A stretch of 64,000 nucleotides of DNA, taken from positions 1 to 64,000 of the forward strand of contig JAZAYU010000171.1 of NCBI GenBank assembly GCA_038501625.1. The letters run 5' to 3'. Below the pieces are notes generated by a model. That model worked only from the letters and a program-made list of their open reading frames with translations. It had not been told where the DNA came from and searched no databases. This DNA is from Corbicula japonica. Its lineage: Eukaryota > Mollusca > Bivalvia > Venerida > Cyrenidae. Both the position numbers and the translations under genes were made by a program. Within the stretch, counting starts at the first letter, position 1, and every line of letters begins with the position of its first letter. Positions 20,601 to 34,159 of the stretch are shown piece after piece.

Positions 20601-22164
20601 GGTCGGCGACTCCTTCCAAGGTCGGTTGTTTAAAAGAGCTGTTTACAAAATTTACATTACTATTATCTCTGCTGTTTGTACTCATCGAAAATAGAATCGG
20701 TTGTCTGCAGTTACTCACATTTATCTCGAAAGACACTGTTTAACATTACTGTTTCGTTTTATAGGTTTTATCGAATTGAATGATGGTCTCTGTCATCGGG
20801 GGTAAGTGAATTAAATATTATTCACAGGGGATAAAGTTTTTCAAAATGTTTGAGTCGCTGTACAAGTACATCTAATGGTTATTTCTTAACTACCATACTG
20901 GCATATATTACGACGATCTGTAAAATAATGCATTAAAATTTCCATCGTTCATGGCTGGAAAGAACGAAAACTAAACGGCGAATAAAATAAGCATGCAAAA
21001 TAAGAGTTTGTGAAATTACAAGTTATGAATATTAACTTCTGTATTGTCAAATTGCTTTCATTTAAGTAAATATTGTCTGATTTATGGTTTTAACATGAGG
21101 CGTTCAAAAACATCGCCAAGTATTGATGTTGGGTGTGTATATCTTTTTCTGTTTAATGAACTATACTAGCAGATAAGATAAGTGATGTACTGTTTGTCCA
21201 TTAAGTGTTATTCTCTTGACAAATCGTTTCCAACTTGAAAAGAAAATATATCAAGCATTAACCTTGGTCGTCGACAGCTTACTGGCAAGGAGCAGAGTGA
21301 TAAATTGACCTAACTAACAAAACTAGTGTTTTTGAGAACATCTACAACATTATTAACTGTATATTTGAGTAATTCAAGGAAAATGTTAAAGGAAATGTAT
21401 GTTTCTATCCCACTACCAGCTTGCTCCGGTTGGACGCAACCCGTAATCATCACAATTAAACAGTGGATCTTTAATTTTATGTCGGTCATTTTGATCCTAA
21501 TATTATTGTTTACCCCCTTTTAATGATTAAGTTTATCCCAATATTATAAATTACAAAAGAAATACAATTTGTAAAACACAATTCATTGACAAGTAACTGA
21601 AAATAATCTGATTCGTAAATGAATTTTTTTCTTTTTTATTTAAGTTCCTTCTTGATTCGACAGTTAACTCCTGCATTTACACACGAGACTACATCCTGCA
21701 TAAATGTTTGGTTTGGGAAGCTTCAAAACCATACAACATCCACAAAATATGTAGAAAATAAACTTAAAATTGACCAATCTTTCTTTAACATAATTATTAG
21801 CATTTATAGTATTTCACCTTATTGCGAAGCCAAAAATTATTCTTTGCCTTAAAACTAATTACTACAGTACCATTACCGTGATGAAAGTGGAGATCTCTTC
21901 TAAACATACGAGCTTCTAAAACCTGTAAAATGTTTTTGGTCGGTAAGTTATTTGCAAGTATTAAAGAAGGCAAAGAAAGTTTAGAATTGATCAGCCACTT
22001 ATATTATTTAATACTGCACCTTTCTTACGTAAGTTGGCATTGTCATTAATTACTACAGGAAATGTTTGAAGACGCCCTTTCTTCAAATGAATCGGTTTCA
22101 CCAATTTTTAAAAGGCATAATGCATGTTTGTACAAGCTGGTAAATAAGCATGTTTTATTCATAA

Positions 22165-22310
22165 GATGAAGTTTTATTAGGCTAAGGCGGCGTGGACAGT
22201 CATATGCGTTCCCATTACTGCCCATGAACAGGCTCAGTCAAACCGAGCCTGTCATATTCATATTTTTCGTGTTTGGTGGCTTCCAAAGTTCCATTTTCAT
22301 CTATTACAAT
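22165..22310 (-). repeat. Family B repeat, partial copy
   Basis: Minus-strand order: aactttggaagccacc, gacaggctcggtttgactga, gcctgttcatgggcagtaat, then cacgccgcc. Not present at the unit B equivalent. Confidence 0.75.
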
Positions 22311-22634
22311 ATCACAGTAGCGTTGTTTGTGCCGTGTGGCGGCTGTAAAAAGTCTTCCCGTCCATTCAATCAGTGCTGTTATGAGTTACCTGCTTTGAAG
22401 GTCGTTGAGCATGATATGTATGTACTATGTCAATAGTACTTATAAAATTACTTTTGTTCAAATATTTCGAATATTTCGGCCAGTGTTTAGATGGGTAGTT
22501 TCAATATATTGTTCAATCACCGCAATGATATACTTCCTGCTTTTTAAATGTTTGCCTTTAGCGTTTTCTGTAATATGCTGGATTTATATTTTCAGATCCC
22601 CTGTCAAAATTATATTATGTTTAGTTCCACCCAT

Positions 22635-22870
22635 ACTTTTCTCGTTTAGGGCAAACCATTCTTTTATCTAGGGTCCATACGCAGCTGAACATGGAGTCTT
22701 ATTAATCTGAAAATACCGCATTGAAGGTTCCATGTTAACCGCCATATGCATGCCATCGTTTTAGATGGATCAAAATTGTAATGTTTATTAGTGTAAATAT
22801 TGAGTTGCGCTCAACCCGGGGCTAGGCGGCGTGGGCAGTAATATCCATTTTCATTACTGCTTAATAACAA
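22635..22870 (-). repeat. Family B repeat, 3' part
   Basis: Minus-strand order: ggcagtaat, attactgcccacgccgcc, gttgagcgcaactcaatatt, ggaaccttcaatgcggtatt, cagctgcgtatgg. It lies downstream of the 22165-22310 fragment in the wrong order to be one copy, so these are two insertions or a rearrangement. Confidence 0.75.
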
Positions 22871-23000
22871 TTACTTTTAAATAAGATTAACTATAGGTCG
22901 ACAAAGCTAAGTTGGCGACGTTTACAATTATTTATAGAATTAGACACGAGTTAAGGCAAATTTACGCGTTAAAAGTACTTTTTTGCCCATTTTAATCACA

Positions 23001-23090
23001 TCGCCTCGATAGCACAGTGGTTTACTCGTCTGGCTGTAATATGCCTAACTGTTTTCGACACCTGTTCGATTCACACTGACACACGGCTTT
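23001..23090 (+). repeat. tRNA-like sequence, SINE head
   Basis: A-box-like TAGCACAGTGGTTTA followed 45 bases later by B-box-like TGTTCGATTCA. Lies in the unit-A-only stretch 22150-24730, consistent with a later insertion. A functional tRNA is unlikely because the flanks do not pair. Confidence 0.5.
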
Positions 23091-24004
23091 TAAGGATTTT
23101 TTTTAGATTAATATTTTTAAGTTTTATTGCAGTCATTTCAAAGAATTGTATGTATTTTGCTTTAATTTATTTTATCGCGGAAATGTTTATTGTGTAAAAA
23201 ATTTAAAAATATACATGTTTCGAACATTCAACCTATTACAGCGTTGCTACCAATACATTTCAAGGTATTTTAATTCACTGCGTCTTAAACTACTCGGCTA
23301 ATGGGACAAGTATTGGAAGCTTTTCTCCTTGTATCAAACAACGATTAAAATATTAATTCATTATATACATGTAACGCCAATGTAAACACGCCAACGTAAA
23401 TATTGCCAAATAATTACATTTGTCTAATAATACCTGCTCGTTGATATGAAGAAACACAACATTATTGTAAGCTTGCTTCTCCAGCAGTATCTTCTCTTCA
23501 TCTACTGGTTTTCGTGAAGAGTTATGTTATTATATATATGTGGCTTCTTTTAACTATTTTAAATTTCATAACAAAAATAATAAAACAGAAATTTCGTAAA
23601 AACTACTATCAAAGATTCTTATTGTTACATATAAAACTGGTGACCTTTCTAAACTGTAAGAATTTTAGGAAAACGCGTTTCACTATTACCTATTAACATA
23701 AACTATTTGGTTAAAAGTTGTTAATGATGTTTTGACCGGTAATATGAACGGTGTGTCAATAGCACCCCGGATGGACGAAATATTGGACTGTTTTGTCTGG
23801 AATTAAAAACGCATCATTGACGAAAACAATGAATAATTGAACAGTTTTTCTATTCTCTTGAGGCAGCTATTATGAAAATAACGGAAAATATGTCCTTATA
23901 AACCTGACACACATCTGGGTCTAATTAGGGAATTTCTCTTTCTGAAATCAAAACATTTCGATAAAATTGTGTGATAGTGTCTTGATAGTTAAATTAAGTG
24001 CGTT

Positions 24005-24170
24005 GCCTACTCAGGTTCTCTTCTTTCGTTAATTGTTTCTGGTGATTTATTTGAAATTGGTCATTTTATAAAACCACACTTTCTGTGTCTCTCTACCTTT
24101 AAGCTGCTCGGGGATGCTGTATTTTCTGGGTGTGTGAAGTCACGATATGCATATTTCACTGTTTCAAATA
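24005..24170 (+). repeat. Family A repeat, 5'-truncated copy
   Basis: Starts at caggttctcttctttcgtta and runs through gctcggggatgctgt to gatatgcatatttcactgtt, the family 3' end. Confidence 0.7.
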
Positions 24171-25524
24171 TGTGAGTTAAAGGCATTAAACAAATCAGGA
24201 ATACATGTGTCAAATAAGAACCGACGGTTAATTAAGAAATAGAAAAACAACACACCTAATATGTATTTTGCACCTTTATGGTCACCAAAAGATAGTATAG
24301 TATGTGGATATTTTCCAAAGTAGAGTGTTTATTTCACTTGTTTGCAGTTTCGGTTTTTAATGAATTAAATAATCTCCGTTTAAATGTCTCGAAATATAGT
24401 AAATTGTTGTCTCATCATGTTTTCCAAATTACCGGAATTCTTCACAATTTTACCTTTGAAAATATAATGTTAGAAACCGGCTTACATTTAAATCTTACTT
24501 TGCAAATTTCAAAGATATGAAAAGTTTTTGTGTACGAGTTAACGATTAAAGTGTGTTCAGACAGCTGTAATGCTGTGCCTATTTCCTCTTACTTACCATG
24601 TTGTTAGTTATATAACATTCGAAATGATATTCAATTTACTCCATTATTCTTGCATTTTAAAATCTCTCAATGTATTCTGCATGCATGTCTGTCTCTCTGA
24701 AGCGGCATGATCTGCTGGTGTACTGTCAACGTTTCGAAAATAGGCTAGAGTTACTTCTATTAATTATAATTATTTTGTCAAAAACCTGTAAAATCGACGA
24801 ACAACTTTAGTATTTTGTATGATTATTTTCCATTAAAAAATAAAGATTAAACACGTAATTGGCTACGATAATGTCACATCGTCAGCATAAATATAAGAAT
24901 GGGTAACCAACTTAAGAGATTAAATTTAGCTTAACGTTTAATTTAGTTTTAGCAAAGCTCTACATTATAACTGTTTTATGTTTTCTTTTCAACAGAAGTT
25001 CCAATTTAACATTTCCATTCATTTTTAAAACTAATATAGAAACCCCTCGATGATTTCTTGATATTTCTTTTTTTCTATTACAGATCGAATTAAGATTTCC
25101 CATGCAATATGTTCCTATCATGTGCAGAAACTTTCGAAAACACTTTTTGTGCTGTATTTTTGTATAACAATTATTTTAAAATGATTACTTTGCGCATAAA
25201 AAGCAAACCTCAATCTAGAAACAATAGGCAGAAATTCAACGCAAAAATACGTTCTGTGATTGATTTGATGACTACCAGAAAGGATCCTGACCTGATTTTT
25301 TAATCAAAGCAATCAATAATCGTTTAAGCAGTCCCATGCGCCTAAAAACTGCATAGGAACCTGCCTTAATTACAATTAATCGTATTGATACTTAGTCTAT
25401 CTCATCAACTACCTTCTGTCAGCTCCTAGGCCAATGACCATAATCAATTTCGAAAAGTTCTTCAATGTTAATTGAATAAAAGCAATGTATGATGCTTGTG
25501 GTAACATGTAGTGCCAATCTGTTG

Positions 25525-25785
25525 GAACCTGTTGGGGCAAGTGTGAGGTTGGTGCACCCTAGAACCTGGTTTCAACCCCCAGTTGCAATTTGTTTTGCCA
25601 CTGAACGTTCCAAGGCAGTAACCCTAAGGGTTCTCCTTTTCGTTTATTGTTTGTAGCGTCTTATTTGAATTGACATACTTATAACAAACATGCTCTCTCT
25701 TCCTCTGTTCTTTTCCGCTGCGTGAGGAGGCTGTGTTTTGTGATTGTGGCGATTCCTGATGTGCATATTTCACTTTTTTTACAAA
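25525..25785 (+). repeat. Family A repeat, private to unit A
   Basis: Well preserved: ggggcaagtgtgaggttggt, gaacctggtttcaaccccc, ccaaggcagtaaccct, gtgaggaggctgtgttttg, cctgatgtgcatatttcact. The equivalent point in unit B (46770-46840) has no copy. Confidence 0.85.
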
Positions 25786-25789
25786 TTAT

Positions 25790-27450
25790 GAAACGTTTAG
25801 TGACGCAACATAATGGTTAACATCCAGATTTTAAACGTGTCAAAACTGTCAACATCCCATTAGTGTATTTAAATAGGTAAAAGTATGATAAAAATAGCGA
25901 AGAAGTTTCCGTATATAGATTTAATGAAATCAGCCACCTACAATGTGGATCCCAATAGGCAACAACTACAATTATCATAATCATGTATACGCAGATGTGC
26001 TAATATAGACGCAGTAAACTCATTATTCAATTTGGCATTGCGCTAATAAACGGGAAAGCCTTAAAGTTGCTAGCGGCGGTAGTCATTTTGGAAGCATGGA
26101 TCGCATTGCTGTTTATTATGTCCTGTCATTAAATTTTGTTATGATAGTATTCGTTGTTTTTAATAATGAACATTGATTGTAGATTATTTATGTTTGGTCT
26201 TATTAAATTTAAATCAACTGGAATCAGTTGCAAAAGTAAATTGAATGTGTACCTTTTTTAAAATAAAAATGTAGTACTATCAAGGTAGCTGAATGACATA
26301 ATATGATTCTCTACAAAACGACACCTTTCTCGGCTTAAACAGAATACCGTTTAATAATTAAATAAAATACGGTTATAGTTAGCATATCATTTATAAAGGC
26401 AAATTGAATATTATTTTTAAAGGATTTATTGGAGCGAATTAGTGTAATTGAGCTGTAGAACCTAACTTTTGCGAATCCAAGTTGATTTTGCGGTAACTTA
26501 AGCGATTATAGATTTTTGATCGGATCTTTCCAGCTACTATATGTGTATTTCTACGCTCTTATTTGCTCTTCATCTTAAAGTGTTCTATACACCCATTTGA
26601 CGATCTGCAGTGAAAGCCATCTTACACAATGAAATACCTTTTCAGAAATGGCTTTTACATATCAAGCGTTCTTAATATCATTCTAGGTCAAATGTATGTA
26701 TCTAGATTCGCTCTGGTGTCTTCTTGTATGCAATATTGTCCGTTTCAAAATACAAGATGAAGCTGACAAATTGATTTTATTTATTCATTCTGGAGAATGA
26801 TTTTTATTGAAAAATAAAAAAAACCTATGTTAATTTTACATCACCTTGTCACAAAGAGCACATCTCATGTCATTGCTCTATTTGCCAGGTAGAGGTTTAA
26901 AACGCACGTTGGTGTTGTAAGTGATGTAAGTGTAAGTGTAATTGGGATTTCAAGAGAATGCATAGAACAAACGTGCAAAATATCCAATATTTGATTTATT
27001 AATTTCACAATTGGGCCTCTATTGGTAATTTTTGTCGTCTCTGCATGTTGTAAATTAAGGCAGATATTAACGGGTTAAAAGAAATTCCATTGCTTAAGAG
27101 TAACCAATTCAAAAACATTGTCAATGCTTGTCTCTAGAACATACAATTCCCACCGAAGTTGGAGTGTCGTTAACTTTAGATGTTGTTTGTTTATGACTTA
27201 GAGTTTTGTTTAGTCTAGAAAAATTGAAGTCAATCCCGTTTAAGTGTAGTATTCTGGACAAAACATGTTTCAAGGGCACGTTTCATTGCTACTAATGACA
27301 AGAGGCTGATATTGATGGCATGTTTTTCTACCTAAAAAGCTTTGTTTGTTTAACGATGTCTCGAATCGTTTTACCGATATTTGCGGCGTTTTATAATCTG
27401 TTTACCTGTTTTCGTCAACAGTGAGAACATTCATAAAGTTAGAATCCGAC
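25790..27450. other. Unit A sequence without features
   Basis: Aligns in part with 46840-47830 of unit B. No coding frame of note, no RNA gene and no repeat recognised. Confidence 0.4.
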
Positions 27451-27454
27451 TTTT

Positions 27455-27960
27455 TTAATAGATGGAAAAAGTACTTTGAAAGCCACCGAACTCGTCATAA
27501 TCGGAATATTACAGAACCAGTTTGACTGAGAATGTTCAAGGGCAAAAATTAAAATGCATATTACTATCCCTCACGTATCGATACACTCAACGGCTAATTT
27601 CTGCATTTATCTAGATAAATGAAAGGGGAATTATATTCATATTCTGTACATTCTTAAATAGGTTTAAGAAAACAACATAGAAGTATTTTTTTTTTACAAT
27701 TTACCATTTGAAACGGATGCTTGACGATATCACTCATGTATTGTCCTCGGCTTGCTGACCTCGGTGAATGTCGGGGAATAATAAAAAGCTGATTTTATTT
27801 AAAGGAATATTTCTCAGATGTTTCAGTAAGCAATGAAAGAATAGCTGTAATGGGAATGCAAATTGCTATTCAGGCCGCCTAGGTCCAGTTTAAGTGCGCT
27901 ATCAATATTTACATAAGAAAACAGAAAAAAACTTGACATACATGTACGATGATGTTAATT
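27455..27960 (+). repeat. Family B repeat split by about 230 bases
   Basis: 27455-27610 matches the first half (ctttgaaagccacc, atgcatattact-tccc) and 27840-27960 the second (taatgggaatgca, aggccgcctagg, gtgcgct, caatatttaca). The intervening 27610-27840 looks like a later insertion. The copy at 48300-48670 may be its equivalent in unit B. Confidence 0.55.
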
Positions 27961-29340
27961 ACCCCGTAAACAGTGCTTTTAATAATTATAATTTATTATG
28001 AGGACAACGACTTGTAATTGTGTTTATTGCAATGATTCACAAATGGTTTTTACATTTCAAATAAAGCCGTCATGTGTTCACTTTATCTTAGATGGGAAAT
28101 AGTACAAGAGGCAAGAGCATTGCATTATTCTTTGCATGGGAATTTCAGAAGAAATTCCTTATTTGGGCTTTTTGATATTTGTTGTTTATTATTTCATGAA
28201 ATCCAGTAATCAGTAATGGCATAGGGAATGTTAGATATTGTAAAAACACTGCTGGACTTTCGCATAACAGTATATTTAAATATTTTGCTACTTAATTTTG
28301 CGAAGAATATGCGGAAGACTGTGCGAGTTTAAACGCTTAACCACCTGTAGCTTTCACTACTTTTGCTACCTGAAAATTCCGGGGAGGCAACATTCTCTTT
28401 TAATTTAGTTTATTGTGTTTGGTTTGTCTTTATTTACATCCAACGCAGAATCATTTTGAATGCCACAATGAGGTTAAGGTATCACTTACATTGCAAACGG
28501 CTAAAACTTGCTAAAATTTTGAAAATGAATCTTGGGGGCTAATTACCAAGCACATACACAAACAAAAGAAAACCCGTTTGCATGAGAACTCTGAAATTCA
28601 TGGGCAATATACCAAAGCAACTCATACCTGAAATAAGTATATGCTAGTCTACAATGCATAATAAATTCTGAATCAAACCGTGTGCGTTTGTTTAAATATC
28701 AAGGTCTAGCAGCAAGTCCTTCTACTTGCTCATTTAATCAAACATTAATCTGCAGTGATTTAATTAAAGATTAACCTTGTATATCGCATCTACTATTTTC
28801 AAATAGAGGAACTTGATCGTACTATTGACTGGAAATTCTAAATAAAAGAATATCCTTTGAGTTGTATGGACATGATCGAATGAATTTCATTCTTACTCTT
28901 TGACACTTCAGGAATACAAAGAAGTAAACAGTCCAACGACGTATACACGTTTTAGCAAACTTTGTTGCTCGATCATTAGCACATCAGAAGAGGACTGGAC
29001 AATTATGCTATGCTTGCATCAATTGAAAAAGCTGGAAGATGTTATCGCATGTTTTCTAAGTGATGTTGCAATGATCGTTTATTTGATTTATTGATTTGAA
29101 ATTGTGATAATCGGATTAGTTTCATACTAGAATTCATCTAGAGATACATATTTTCCATTGAGTTGCCGATATCATTAAATATTCAAATCGCATTTGCAAA
29201 ATTGCACGCGTGAATACTATATTTTAGAAAATGTGCTTGTGAGCTTTAAATGTGTTTATATCTGACGAGATCTTTTTTATTTCATACGAAATAAAGTGAG
29301 TTTTATTATCGCTGGAAGGATCTTCATTCCGTCACTTTTA
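27961..29340. other. Unit A sequence without features
   Basis: Aligns with parts of 50240-51990. A 64-codon frame at 28900-29094 is not conserved in unit B (51600-51720), arguing against coding. Confidence 0.4.
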
Positions 29341-29344
29341 AAAT

Positions 29345-30305
29345 ATATAATAAACGAGATGATTTTAACTTTAATATAGTAAATTTGCCGTTTTAGACGA
29401 CGATGTTCCTCATGCAACGGGGTTTATTTCTCACAGCGTGTTTGCTTTTCAAGAGCTTGCAACGATGATAATGATTGCAATCATCTCAATCTTTGCATAA
29501 CAGAAAAACTTTTAACCTTTAAAAACAAGGTTATCGGTATCACAAATTAAGGAAAACCTTTTGCAAGTTTTATCGCCGATACCCATATCTGATCTAATTC
29601 AAAAATATAGGTGCAGTTTCATATCACTATTGCAAACGGTATTTCACAACCAGTTTTTATGGATACTTAATTTATAAACTTAAGAAGATAAATTTAAAGA
29701 AAGGTTACCAACATGATATTCTACGGCGCTCTGCAGGCCTGATGATTAACCCATCTACAGCTGATCATTATGCTTACCTCTTTGGCAATGGTGGCAGAGG
29801 CTTAAGAGTTTATGTAGGTTTATGGGGAAGTCTTTTCCTAAAAGAACATAGAAGCTCGATTTGTTTCTTTTATCCCTGTCATCGTGTTTTTGCTGATTTG
29901 ACTCCAGTAGCTCTGGTCTCGGTTAGATCATTGAGTACCCGCCCCTTTGGCTTTGCAATGCTATTAGCTTCTTATGTTTTATATATTTGTGTGCTTTTGC
30001 ATGCAACATTGTCGACCTGATGGGTGGGTTGGAGTTATTTCACCAAGACAATTTGTACTTGTGTGTTAATATGAGAACCTGTTGGGGCAAGTGTGAGGTT
30101 GGTGCACCCTAGATTCTGGTTTAAACCTCCAGTGGTAATTTGATTTGCTACTGACCGTACCAAGGCAGTTACCCCTCGGGTTCTCATTTTTCTTAATTGT
30201 TTTTGGTGTCTTTTTTTAACCATGCTCTCTCTCTCTCCATTCTTCTTGACTGTTTTGGGAGCAATGTGGCAATTCCTGATATGCATATTTCACCTTGTTT
30301 TACAT
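29345..30305 (+). pseudogene. Penelope-like retroelement relic, private to unit A
   Basis: Plus-strand translation in broken frames gives the same C-terminal reverse-transcriptase segments as 11861-12890: GDVP/HAT, LRKTF-KFYRRYP and INPSTADHYAYLF. A 92-codon frame (29742-30020) runs from the last of these through VYVGLWGSLFLKEH and SSICFFYPCHR. The tail is family A (30075-30305) ending gatatgcatatttcacctt. The catalytic palm is missing. The equivalent site in unit B (around 51985-52080) has no element, so it inserted after the segmental duplication or was precisely lost. Confidence 0.75.
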
Positions 30306-30848
30306 TTCTTAGGTTACACATATTACATTTTCTTTAAATTTGTGCAATATTAAAAATCTAAAGAACTCCTGTTCTAAAAATTTATTTTAAAAAGCGAAAC
30401 CGAGGAACAGAAATAAACGCTCGTCGAGCTGTATGCCAGGGTGTTTGATTTTTAATTTACATGTAGAATAATCTAATTAGGATCGTTAGATAAAAAGTAT
30501 AGCTTAAAGTAAAAGAGAATTATATATTTTATCAAAAGGAGATTACTTTTTCCCAATTGATTCCTGAAAACCAAATACTGAAAAACATTTAATCCTAATT
30601 GTCACGAAGCGACTGGTACTTTTGAACTAGGCAATACTGTAATTATTTTCTGTCATGTTTAAATCACATGTCGTTTGAACATAGGTATAGTTCAATTTTG
30701 ACCCGTGAGCTGTGACCTTTCGGACAAGTCCACTGTTATAATACTAAATAGGTATTAAATAGGTAAAGTGCGTCATTTTACAGAGTTACCGTTAAATTAC
30801 TTTGCTTATATGACATTAAAACCTGTTAAAAGCAGCAGATATATAGTC

Positions 30849-30920
30849 ACGACGCCATAGCCCAGTGGATAAGATCTCGAGCTATGATGCAAAACATTGC
30901 ATGTTCGAATCCAATTAAAG
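30849..30920 (+). repeat. tRNA-like sequence
   Basis: A-box-like ATAGCCCAGTGGATAAG and B box TGTTCGAATCCAA. Acceptor and T-stem pairing is poor. Lies in the unit-A-only stretch 30700-31560 and faces a second tRNA-like sequence on the opposite strand. Confidence 0.5.
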
Positions 30921-31365
30921 TAACTTTTTATTTTGTCTTTCATTTCCTTCTTATAATTTTAATCTAGTTCATATGATATTATTTTAAATAGTATTAAGCT
31001 GTTTTATTATTATATTTTGCAACGCCCTTGTAATTTTGTTCATGTTCATTCCATTTTAACAGTATATTTTTGTTGAGCAGCTTGCCCTGACCCCATACAT
31101 CTCTTTACCAAAGGAGCGTTAACAATTGTGAATCCTGGCGTTCTGTAAACACTTTTTGTTACATTCTCTTTCTTTTATAATTTACACAATTTAAAACCAC
31201 TTTGTACGATGTTTTGGCATCGGCCAAAACTGTGTTTTGAGTTAGCATCGATCGCGACAAACCGTTTGATGAAAGCTTACTCGGAATTTGTAAGGTTCAA
31301 TGTAATTTTTGTCGGTTTCTACATGAATGTATTGAAAAAAATGACATTAAAACAGAAAAAAATGA

Positions 31366-31443
31366 AATCTCCTAATGGGATTCGAACACGAAACCCTTAT
31401 GTCATATCACCAGAAACCGTAAGCGTTACTGCCACGGCCATGA
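31366..31443 (-). repeat. tRNA-like sequence, opposite orientation
   Basis: On the minus strand: A-box-like TGGCCGTGGCAGTAACG and B box GTGTTCGAATCCC. The 97-codon plus-strand frame crossing it (31209-31502) is therefore unlikely to be a gene. Confidence 0.55.
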
Positions 31444-32224
31444 AATCTTTCGTTACAGGACTGTACAATTTCAACATAATGAGCTATGATGGGAATATCT
31501 AACATCCCTATTTTGTGGAATATTCTAAAAAACTATAAATACAAAAGTACATTCACGGCTCAATGCGTAAAATCGGACTATAGAACCATTGATTTTCGCT
31601 ATTGTGTATTTGAATTCAAAGTATTTGGTCCACATCATTTGATACACTTCTTTTTTGACATTGTAACTTTCAATCAAATGGAATAAAACAGTTGGAAAGC
31701 ATTACAATACATATTCCCAAGGATTGTAGCCTCATTTCCCAGTGAGTTTGCATCATACAATGTATATTTGCACGACGGAAAAGGCAATGTAACTCAATTG
31801 CGTATATAACGTAGATGTCTTCAAGATATGTTGTACCTTTTATGTGCATAATTTGTCAATCTTTATTCGCATTTAGATGCTTTGTTTATGGTCTTTTAAC
31901 AATATCCTGAAGGCATTACTCTGAAAGAAAGTCTGAAAATTGATGGAGAATATTCGGTTTGTGTTCTTCAAGAAAAAAAACATTTGCTGTCGCAAACAAT
32001 CAGTTAAAATTCACTCAGAAGAAAATATTACTTACGATAATGGAGAAGTTGTTTTTGAAAACAATGTATACTCAGTCAAAGCATGACAAATTCATACTGT
32101 TTAAAGGATGATTATAATAAGATAAAAAGTATTTACAAGTAAAATTTAAATTTTGTTATGCAGACACATCCTCAGATCAACCTGATAAACGGAGAATGAT
32201 GACATTAAGAATTAATGAACTTTC

Positions 32225-32560
32225 TTTAAATAAAATAGATTAAAGGGGAACTTTGAAAACAATCAAACACGACAAATATGACAATATTGCAGGCTCGGTT
32301 TGATTTAGCCTTTCCGTGGACAGTAATGGAAATGCATATTACTGCCCACGCCGCATAGCCCCGGGTTGAGTGCAACTAAATATTTACACTAATTAACAGT
32401 ACAATTTTGACCATCCCAAACAATGGTGTGCATATGGCGGTGGACATGGAACCTTCCATGCGGTATTTTCAGATTAAAACTATGCCGTGTTCAGCGGCGT
32501 ATGGTCCCCAGATGAAAGAATGGATTAGTCCTAAACGAGAAAACAATGGGCGTAACTAAA
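32225..32560 (+). repeat. Family B repeat, near-full copy, private to unit A
   Basis: aactttgaaaac, caggctcggtttgattta, gacagtaat/attactgccc hairpin, gccccgggttgagtgcaac, ggaaccttccatgcggtatt, cagcggcgtatggtcccc. Unit B at 53550-53580 has no copy. Confidence 0.85.
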
Positions 32561-33299
32561 CAGAATAGTAAATACTTTTTATCTTATCTTAAGGTAATGC
32601 AGACCTAAAGCTCTAGACATTAATGAACGTGTTAATCCATACATTTTCTACAAACGCATATTATAGAAAAAAGGATTTTATTTTTAATTCTTCTCATTTT
32701 AACATAACATTCATGTATGGTCCAGTTCAGTGAGATTTTTGTTATTTTTGTTAATTGTCTTTCTCTTTTAAAATAGATCTGTTCTATAATTAACAAATTG
32801 TTTTTAACGATGTACCTTAATATGGCATAAACAAAAAAACATTAAGATAATTTATACGACACTTTGTCAAAGGAAAGTGACATTAGAAAATAATAACCGG
32901 ACAATTTATTGCATAGGATATGTTACTTCAATTTGTCTTTGTTAAAATTTAGCCGATGTGTTAACTATAGCTTGTTTTAAAAACTGGGATATATGATTAT
33001 CAAAATGAATTTCCAAACAAAATCTCTATATAATTCTGGATATGAGTTTGGTGACATACTTTTCGTTATTTATAACAATTAAGAACTTTTAAACATACAA
33101 AATACAGTAAGAGTATAGTAAACGGTAAGCAAAGATGAACATTTTGTTTTTTTAATGGTGATCATTTTTAACACTGTATTTTTGCATCGGTCAGAGACAA
33201 ACACGTTTGCTTTGGCTCTCTATGCCTAGTTGCTAACATATATGTTTTATTTTTATTTACTTGTTTGTAATTGCTTTTTAGATATCAAATGAATTATAA

Positions 33300-34150
33300 A
33301 CTCACGCTCTCCTTTCCTTACTGCTATGTTGCAGTTCGGGGAAGATGGATTTTTTTAATGTACCTACGTTGTTATTGTTGTTGTTGTTAATTCCCAGTTT
33401 AGGGACCCTCCCGCCTCTGATCGAGGATATTATGGTGTGGCCCACGAAAAGTGAAATTTTGATGCCAAAACCTGGTATTTGCGGGTTGCAACTTTGCCTG
33501 TAGGTCCAATTTTGAAGGATGCATTGCGGCTCATTCAGCCGAAGAAGTGTATCCATGGTTGCATCCTCTGGACGAGGATCGAAACGAAACCGAAAACGGA
33601 AAATTGAAAAAAAAAGTCTCGCCGTCTCCATCCATGCCAACTACTCTTGGGGAATATCACTCCGCAGTGCCTCTGGCCGTGACACCTCTGCCGCCGACGT
33701 CCCTGAACCCCTGGTCGGTTTTCCAGTACCGCCGATACTTCTATAACTTCATTAGGGCTTCATCTCCGGCATCTCCATCGGCATTGTGTTACCGCCACGC
33801 TGCAGGAGTCCGTCTTGACCGTCCTCTTCTGCTTCCGCCTACTTCGATTGATTGGACTGGATCAATTGTTGAATTGTTGAAGTGACACCAAAGATGTTTG
33901 ATCCTCCCTGCTCTCTCTCCGTAGACTTCCACAGCGTCCAAGGGCCGCCGATCCTAGGGAAGACGGTGCTCTCCAGTATCAGCGAAGCCATCAAACATTT
34001 CGCCAAACATCGCAGGCCCAGGTCCCGATGGTAAAAATGCTTAGATGTGGTCCCCTTCTCTGACGATATCCGTTGTTGACTTGACATTCGCCCCGCTCGC
34101 GATGTGCACGCTCTGGATTGTCGAGCGAGATGTAGCTCCTTGTATTTCTG
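33300..34150 (-). mobile_element. GC-rich insertion, possibly the 3' part of a minus-strand LINE
   Basis: This block is much richer in G+C than anything nearby and is absent from unit B (54590-54725), so it is an insertion. On the minus strand it ends in a tandem aac run (33369-33391, reading aacaacaacaacaac), the kind of short tandem tail left at the 3' end of several non-LTR retrotransposon families. Frames of 112 codons occur on both strands (33302-33640 minus, 33547-33885 plus) and 82 codons on the minus strand (33839-34087). None carries a motif I recognise. A captured gene fragment is the main alternative. Confidence 0.4.
33369..33391. repeat. (GTT)n microsatellite
   Basis: Imperfect gtt/att triplets; probable tail of the adjoining insertion. 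Confidence 0.8.
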
Positions 34151-34159
34151 GTTTGTTTA

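Noticed and set aside
25109..25303. 64-codon plus-strand frame
   Set aside because: The matching unit B segment (46340-46540) breaks the frame with indels and stops, so it is not conserved as coding.
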